A stretch of 64,000 nucleotides of DNA from Apostichopus japonicus (lineage: Eukaryota; Echinodermata; Holothuroidea; Aspidochirotida; Stichopodidae), in NCBI RefSeq assembly GCF_037975245.1, contig NC_092576.1, forward strand, positions 32,652,611-32,716,610. The letters are read 5' to 3'. Shown piece after piece: positions 58,700-64,000 of this stretch. The notes beneath the pieces are model-generated. The model was not told the DNA's origin and searched no databases. It worked only from the letters and a program-made list of their open reading frames with translations. Numbering within the stretch: position 1 is the first letter of the stretch; every line of letters begins with the position of its first letter. The position numbers and the translations under genes are program-made.

Positions 58700-59737
58700 C
58701 CAGGCACTTCTGTGGTAGAACAAAGAGGGAGGTAGACCAGAATAGGCCAGTAATTGGAGGGCACTACTCAGATAAAAAGCTGAAACACCAAGTGCTCTAG
58801 AAACAGCAAAGGAAGAGTGCAGAAGCTATGAGAAGTTTAAAGGGATCTGTGTAGTGAAGAAAATTGATGAATTAATTCAATATCTCACCAATAGTAATGT
58901 AGCTACCTAGGGCAGTGTATTTGTGACTAGAGCACAATATATTAATTAACTAACTACAGGATCATCTGAAACTATATCTTAGGTGACTCATGTTATGATT
59001 CCTTTAGGCCAAGTGTGTGGGCAACGGTTTTGAATGAATGGGCCAGATATAAGGAGTGAACAATTGACTGGGCCGCACTTAACCTACGACCTGCTGTTGA
59101 ATTCAAACCTTTGATTCCGAGGAATATCAAGCAATAGGTGTGTGTACTTAATCTCTATTCACAAAAACATAATGTCAATACAGTACAGTTGATAATTAAT
59201 GGAGATACTAGGCCTACCTGACAGTATCATTATTGCCGATAAATTCTAAGCAGTGAGTTTGTCTTTTGTGATGATGTAAAATAGATTGATATTTATCATT
59301 TTCTTGAGACATCTCACAGGCCAAAAAAAATGATGAAGGCTAATTGCATGGGTTATGATATTTATGCAGCCCCCAACAACACAACCAACCGGCATTTCTC
59401 TCGGATATTTTACAACATGTTGTTAAACAAACTTGAAATTTCTAGCGACATAGCTTAATACAGTGGTTTTTCTCTCAGTGTAAATGTGCGTGTATGTGAG
59501 ACGGTATGATTATCGCACATCCGGTACGTGCCTGGGCTTGGTACTTGGGTTCCTAACATGATGTCATCATTGTCTTGTTTTGAAATCGCATTTCCATATA
59601 TCTATTTTCGGTTGCGAATACTAAAACGTTAATTTCTAATTAGTCCTTGAGGTTTTCAAGGTGATGAGGATAGTTTTGAACATAGATTTTCTCATAGATT
59701 CAGAGGAAGTTACTCTCGATTAGTTGGATTTTTCTTG
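58700..59737. other. No recognisable gene
   Basis: About 1 kb of unique sequence with no supported feature. Confidence 0.4.
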
Positions 59738-59890
59738 TAGTTACCTGACCAGTACCAACTGTACACTAATAACCACAACACATTGTACACAGTTTGTGTA
59801 AACTATCCCATACTAACTACATAGCATACTGTGTATGTAGTTTCCTGGTACCTATTGTACAGTAATAACTATAGCACATTGTTTACAGTA
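59738..59890 (+). repeat. ~96-bp satellite, short block
   Basis: One and a half units. The opening GTAGTTACCTGACCAGTACC is the variant that also occurs near 3700, linking these two places. Confidence 0.85.
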
Positions 59891-60656
59891 TACAGCACAT
59901 TGCACAATAATAATATTAATATTACCGTGGATTTACATCGCGCCAAGTCAGAAAGAGGTATAGCTGCACTAGGGGGTTAACAAAACCAGTCAAGCATAGT
60001 AAAGATCAAGCAAAGAAATAAGTCTTTACATAACTCTTCAATGTCTGATAACTACAGCACAATGTATAGGTACATGTGTAAAACTATCGCTACTAACTAT
60101 AGCACACTGTGTATGCAGTACTTCTCAACTGTGTTACCTGGTAGTCTACAATATATAGGATATTGACATATATATATAGTATGTCTAAACTATACATATA
60201 TGTATATACCTAAAAACCATGCAAGATCGTGTGTGTATAGCGTGTCTCCACTACATACAGTGCAATCAGCTGGTTGTCTAAAAATATATACCTGTAGGAT
60301 ATTGTAAACATAGTGTGTCTAAACTATATACAGTACATGCACACTTATCTAATAACCATGTAGGATAGTGTGTGTTTAACCATGGAGCTATAATCTGTTC
60401 ATAGCTCCATGGTAAAACAGAGAGCATTTTACCATTATCTCACCTTCCCCTTACCATAGGAACACATTTACAATTTCTTAGCTAGTAGCACAGACAGGAA
60501 GTTCTTACATCACACCTCACAGAAACCTCCAGCTTCTTAGTTCCAGGAGATCACCCACAATTTGGTCTCCAGTGTACCTTTCTACAACAGAGACCCTACA
60601 CCTGTTTGTGCACCTAATATTAATTATCTACAGAGTAGCCTTCAGCAGGGTGCGTG
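59885..60656. repeat. Duplicated block, copy B
   Basis: Partner of 48431-49188, including the conserved hairpin at 60379-60413 and the junction into a hAT-like element. In both copies a piece of 96-bp satellite lies directly upstream, so satellite and block were duplicated together. Confidence 0.88.
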
Positions 60657-61566
60657 CAGTTGCGGAGTGTCCATACAGTCAGGGGTGCAGATGCCCCCCC
60701 CCTTCGGACGGACTCAAATGGAATACTGACGCCCTGTTCAGCTTTTTACCACCTTTGTTTATTCGAGATTATAGACTTTTCCATTGTGCTCTCATCTTCC
60801 TATTGACATTTGTCATATTTTGTTGGTGTAATTTTCTGACAAAATACTTTAACGGCGGTTTTTTAATTTACCTGCACTTAATTCCGTTGTACGAAACTAT
60901 TTCCAAGAACTGTACGGGGTTTTCGATCTATTTTTAGATGATACGCCACGCGCAGTAGCTGAAATAGTTATACAACAAAGGTACCACAGGGATCGTGATG
61001 AAGCGCATGTACTTTTAACACCCATATAAACTTCCGATTTGTCACAAATGGGGATGACACCTATTTATTCTTCGTTAATCTGCAAATTAAAAATGTATGT
61101 ACCAAGGGCGTAGGAACCGGGGGGGCGCCAGCCCCCAGTGAAAAATGTGGAGGGGCGGAAGTATCATTCCGCCCCCCCGGTTCGCAAGTCAGAAAACCCC
61201 TTTTTCATTTCCAAATGAGAAAAAAATCTCATTTGGAGCACCAAATTGCATCTTAGGCCAGGTGAAAATTCAAAATTAAGTTTACAAAATGGAGTGGGTG
61301 TTGAAGTGTGCTATATTGCACCAAATTGCATCTGAGGCCACCTGGAAATGCAAAAAATTCCAAAGGGGAGGGGGACACCCCCTCCCCTTAGACCCCTCCC
61401 CAGGCCGGCCCTCAGTCTTCAGCCCCCCCACTCAAAAGTACCTTCCTACGCCACTGGTATGTACGCTACGCACCAACTTGTGGTGGCGCTCCGCTTTGAT
61501 AGTGTCGAAAGCGCCCCTACAGACTATTCTCGCCCCTCCTGACCAATACCCCTAGTTTCGCCACTG
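60657..61566. mobile_element. hAT-like element or composite with nested MITE
   Basis: The left end CAGTTGCGGAGTGTCC matches the family at 49189 and 767. The right end (TTCGCCACTG at 61557-61566) and its preceding ~65 bp match the right end of 49189-49377. The flanks GGTGCGTG and ATTCAAAT do not match, so the right end may belong to another copy. A complete MITE (61103-61456) is nested inside. Near 61465-61500 lies a reverse copy of the AAGCGGAGCGCCACC motif. Confidence 0.5.
61103..61456. mobile_element. hAT-like MITE, GGCGTAGGAAGG family, nested
   Basis: Left end CAAGGGCGTAGGAACC; complement of right end CAGTGGCGTAGGAAGG. The 8-bp duplication GTATGTAC is exact (61095-61102 and 61457-61464). 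354 bp, with G-rich and C-rich interior matching 49724-50393. Confidence 0.9.
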
Positions 61567-61569
61567 ATT

Positions 61570-61975
61570 CAAATGCACACGATTTGGGCACTTTTCCTCC
61601 TAACCAGTTCATATGTTAGTCTCAACACTTTAACGTATATTCTTGTCTATGACTTTGTTGTTCATAATTTTCGCAGGTAATTTTTTGCGGGGTGAATGTT
61701 GCTGTTTCCGATAAATTTTGGGCGCCACATGATGACCTTTTTATAATCCAGTCCGCCCTTGAAGATTCTCGCTCAAAAGCCTTATAGTATGACTAACAAT
61801 TAATATGGCATGACTTTGTTTGTGTAATTGTCTTTTTTTTTTTTGGTATTTTGTATTTGTTTTAATAAGAGCATCGAACTCTGGGATTTTGCGCTATATT
61901 AGCACCTGTGTAATAATAATAATTGTGTTGAGAACTTGATGTTTCTCATCGTTCGTGCACAGCACGTAACAACCT
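61570..61975. other. No recognisable gene
   Basis: Unique AT-rich sequence; nothing supported. Confidence 0.4.
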
Positions 61976-63685
61976 CAGTGGCGTCGCCAAGGGGGCCAGG
62001 GGGGCACGCGCCCCCCTGGAAAACCTAGTGCCCCCCGAGTGCCCCCCATCTGAGATTTGGGTTGGTAAAAAATATATATATATATATTGTTATATTCAAC
62101 TCCCATCATCTGGGTTGTTTTTCATAAGGACAAAGAAGCACAGTAATTCGTATTTTCTTCAAATGAGCTGCGAAAAAATGAAAAAGTTTATTCTTGAACG
62201 TCGGGTATCGAAGTCGTAACCCGCGCCATCACAACAGGTTTCGATATTTGCATTGAATGTGTCAGTGCTCACGCCATACCCACGGATATACACGTCCGCT
62301 TCGCGAGCTACATGACTGTGAGAAGGGAGGGTACTGCAATATGTTGCCTTGGTCTGAGGTTGACAGGTTAGGAGCTGACGAAATGTGAGAATGTGAGGGT
62401 CCGCAGGCACCATACTTGCCTAAATTTGTGGACCCATATATTAACCCTGTTGTGTAGGGGATGCAGAGGTCATTTGAGGTCAGATGCTTGTAGGAACAAA
62501 TGGCGAATGTTCACACCTGTATACTGAGCCATACTCGATGTGTGATCAAACTTTGGATTGCATGGTGAGATCCATGATAGGAGCCAATAACGATGCTGGA
62601 ACCTGTTACATCTTAATAGATAATGGGCGAAAACGAGAAGGACAAGAAAGGAGTCGGGGGTCGATGCACACATTAATTCAACAAATGTAGGTTCTTTTGA
62701 TATAGGGTTAGGCATAATATCGACAGCATGTGGTTCATATCCTCTGCAAAATTCTGCGCCTTGTTAAAATCATTACCTCAAAAATAGCAATTTCTTCAGA
62801 CATCTTCAGATCGAATTTAGCATCAAGTGTGGGAGCATTTTGCATCTAGCCCATCCTCCGTATGCGAAAATTTTCCAAAGCGGAGGGGGCAGTGGTGGCG
62901 GAACCGCGGGGGGGGGGGGGGGCTTGGGGGCTCAGCCCCCAATGAAAAAGTTGTGGGGGCAAAGGCATGATAAGCCCCCCCCCCCCAATATTTACCAAGG
63001 CTCCGAAACGTGCATCTGCCCATTTTTTCAATGCATACTTGTCGATCTGTCCGATGCACACGTATACTATATAGGTGTAATAATTTAAGTAAATGCTGGG
63101 GGACCCTCGGCCCGTCCCCTGGCTATAGACCACATTGTCACCCCAACCGCGTCTTCACGCCCCGTGAAAAGTGGAAACAGTGAGTGTGAGTACCGGTAAG
63201 CGCAACACAACTTCGTCTTAGGTCAATGACTTGCTTCATTTCAGCCAGTTCTGCAACATCCCCTTACTACACTCAAAAACGTCTTTGCGAGTACACTACG
63301 AGTAATAGCTACTCTCTTAAAACACCATCGAATATACAAATTACAATGTTTTTACAGACTTTTACGTGCAATCTGAGAAATTGCAGGCTTGAGACCCATA
63401 TTTTAGGGCTAGGTATTAGCAGCATAAAACATTCGGGAAGTGCCGTTTCCGGCCATCTGGGGGTTTGAAAAACCCAAAATTTTCTTGTACGCTCCGCGCC
63501 AACCGATGGTGGCGCCCCGCTTAGATAGTCTCAACACATTAACCCCCCTAATAATTTTCCTGTTCCACCGCGCCTGGAGGGGCACCCCACCCCCAGGACG
63601 GCGATCCGTATCCACCTAAGTGCCCCCCATCAAATCCTGGTGCCCCCCTGTGCCCCCCAGACTGAAAAGTCTGGTGACGCCACTG
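61976..63685. mobile_element. 1.7-kb hAT-like element with exact duplication
   Basis: Ends CAGTGGCGTCGCCA and the complement of CAGTGGCGTCACCA. The 8-bp direct repeat AACAACCT is exact (61968-61975 and 63686-63693). Both ends lead into runs of GTGCCCCCC-type sequence. The interior has a long G-run at 62908-62922 with a facing C-run near 62974-62987, and a reverse AAGCGGAGCGCC-like motif near 63505-63530. No transposase is seen; the minus frame 62159-62413 has no recognised domain. Confidence 0.9.
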
Positions 63686-63693
63686 AACAACCT

Positions 63694-64000
63694 TAAGGAC
63701 TATGGACAGGATATAAGTTGTATTCAAGTGATATCTGCAGCATTTGCTTCTTGGTTTGCTGTTATAATCCCCGCAACTATTGCAATAAAAATGGTGTTTG
63801 AGGATGAACAATCCCTTACGTAAGCTTAGGTGCGTTCCTTTGTAACTGAAATACATTCATATTACCAGTTATGTTCACATGACTAGATAGGAAAAGCGAA
63901 GTATGAACGAAACAATGGATTTTATTACACAGAGTCTCAGTAATGGACTAACGTACCTCTATATCTCTTCAAACTGTCCTTAAGGAACTTTCTGAAGAAA
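63694..64000. other. No recognisable gene
   Basis: Unique sequence to the end of the window; nothing supported. Confidence 0.4.

Overview
This window looks like repeat-rich intergenic DNA from a metazoan nuclear genome. The evidence is very low coding density, several eukaryotic transposon classes (Ty3/gypsy, an endonuclease/RT non-LTR element, Penelope, hAT-like, MULE), two satellite families, and no bacterial operon structure. The frequent word AGGCCTA and the element types suggest a marine invertebrate, possibly an echinoderm or relative; that placement is inference only. I found no confidently intact host gene. Nearly every long open frame belongs to a mobile element or a tandem repeat.

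Layout. 0-7 kb: hAT-type ends, a complete 841-bp hAT MITE (2208-3048) with an 8-bp target duplication, a block of a ~96-bp satellite, and a 1.9-kb foldback element (4879-6778) whose arms are arrays of CTTAAG-centred palindromes. 7-11.9 kb: a small unknown ORF, two hairpins, a decayed Penelope-like element with GIY-YIG remnants. 11.9-18.6 kb: a large intronless reading frame on the minus strand (about 1,540 codons, two nonsense codons and one frameshift). It carries two zinc-binding-like modules, an RNase H/DDE-like segment, a FEN/XPG-like nuclease signature and a terminal CXC cysteine motif, and it is flanked by ~235-bp inverted repeats. I regard it as a decayed copy of an unusual, probably under-described mobile element, and the best candidate for a new system here. 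20.7-21.8 kb: a 12-bp minisatellite enclosed by inverted ACAAAATCCCCC ends. 24-28 kb: a non-LTR retrotransposon (endonuclease plus RT) broken by one frameshift and by a 198-bp Penelope 3' end with its own 11-bp target duplication and a hammerhead-ribozyme-like motif. A ~100-bp inverted repeat lies on both sides.

29-36 kb: nested hAT-like elements with perfect or near-perfect 8-bp target duplications, a ~97-bp tandem repeat and a broken MULE-type transposase. 36.3-37.9 kb: an inverted-repeat element rich in GATCTGG. 37.9-48.4 kb: the ~96-bp satellite with higher-order repeats, interrupted by a very young Ty3/gypsy LTR retrotransposon (39968-45581) with apparently identical LTRs, a tRNA-Trp primer site, intact gag and pol, and a paralogous empty site about 1.6 kb downstream of its right end. 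48.4-51 kb: a block duplicated at 59.9-60.7 kb, plus hAT MITEs. 51.2-58.1 kb: ~140 copies of a 48-bp satellite; its unit is exactly 16 codons, which produces long artefactual ORFs. 58-64 kb: duplicated blocks and more hAT-like elements, one 1.7 kb long.

The elements do not form a pathway; they record layers of insertion. The satellites predate the LTR element, the non-LTR element predates the Penelope insertion, and hAT-like elements sit inside other hAT-like elements.
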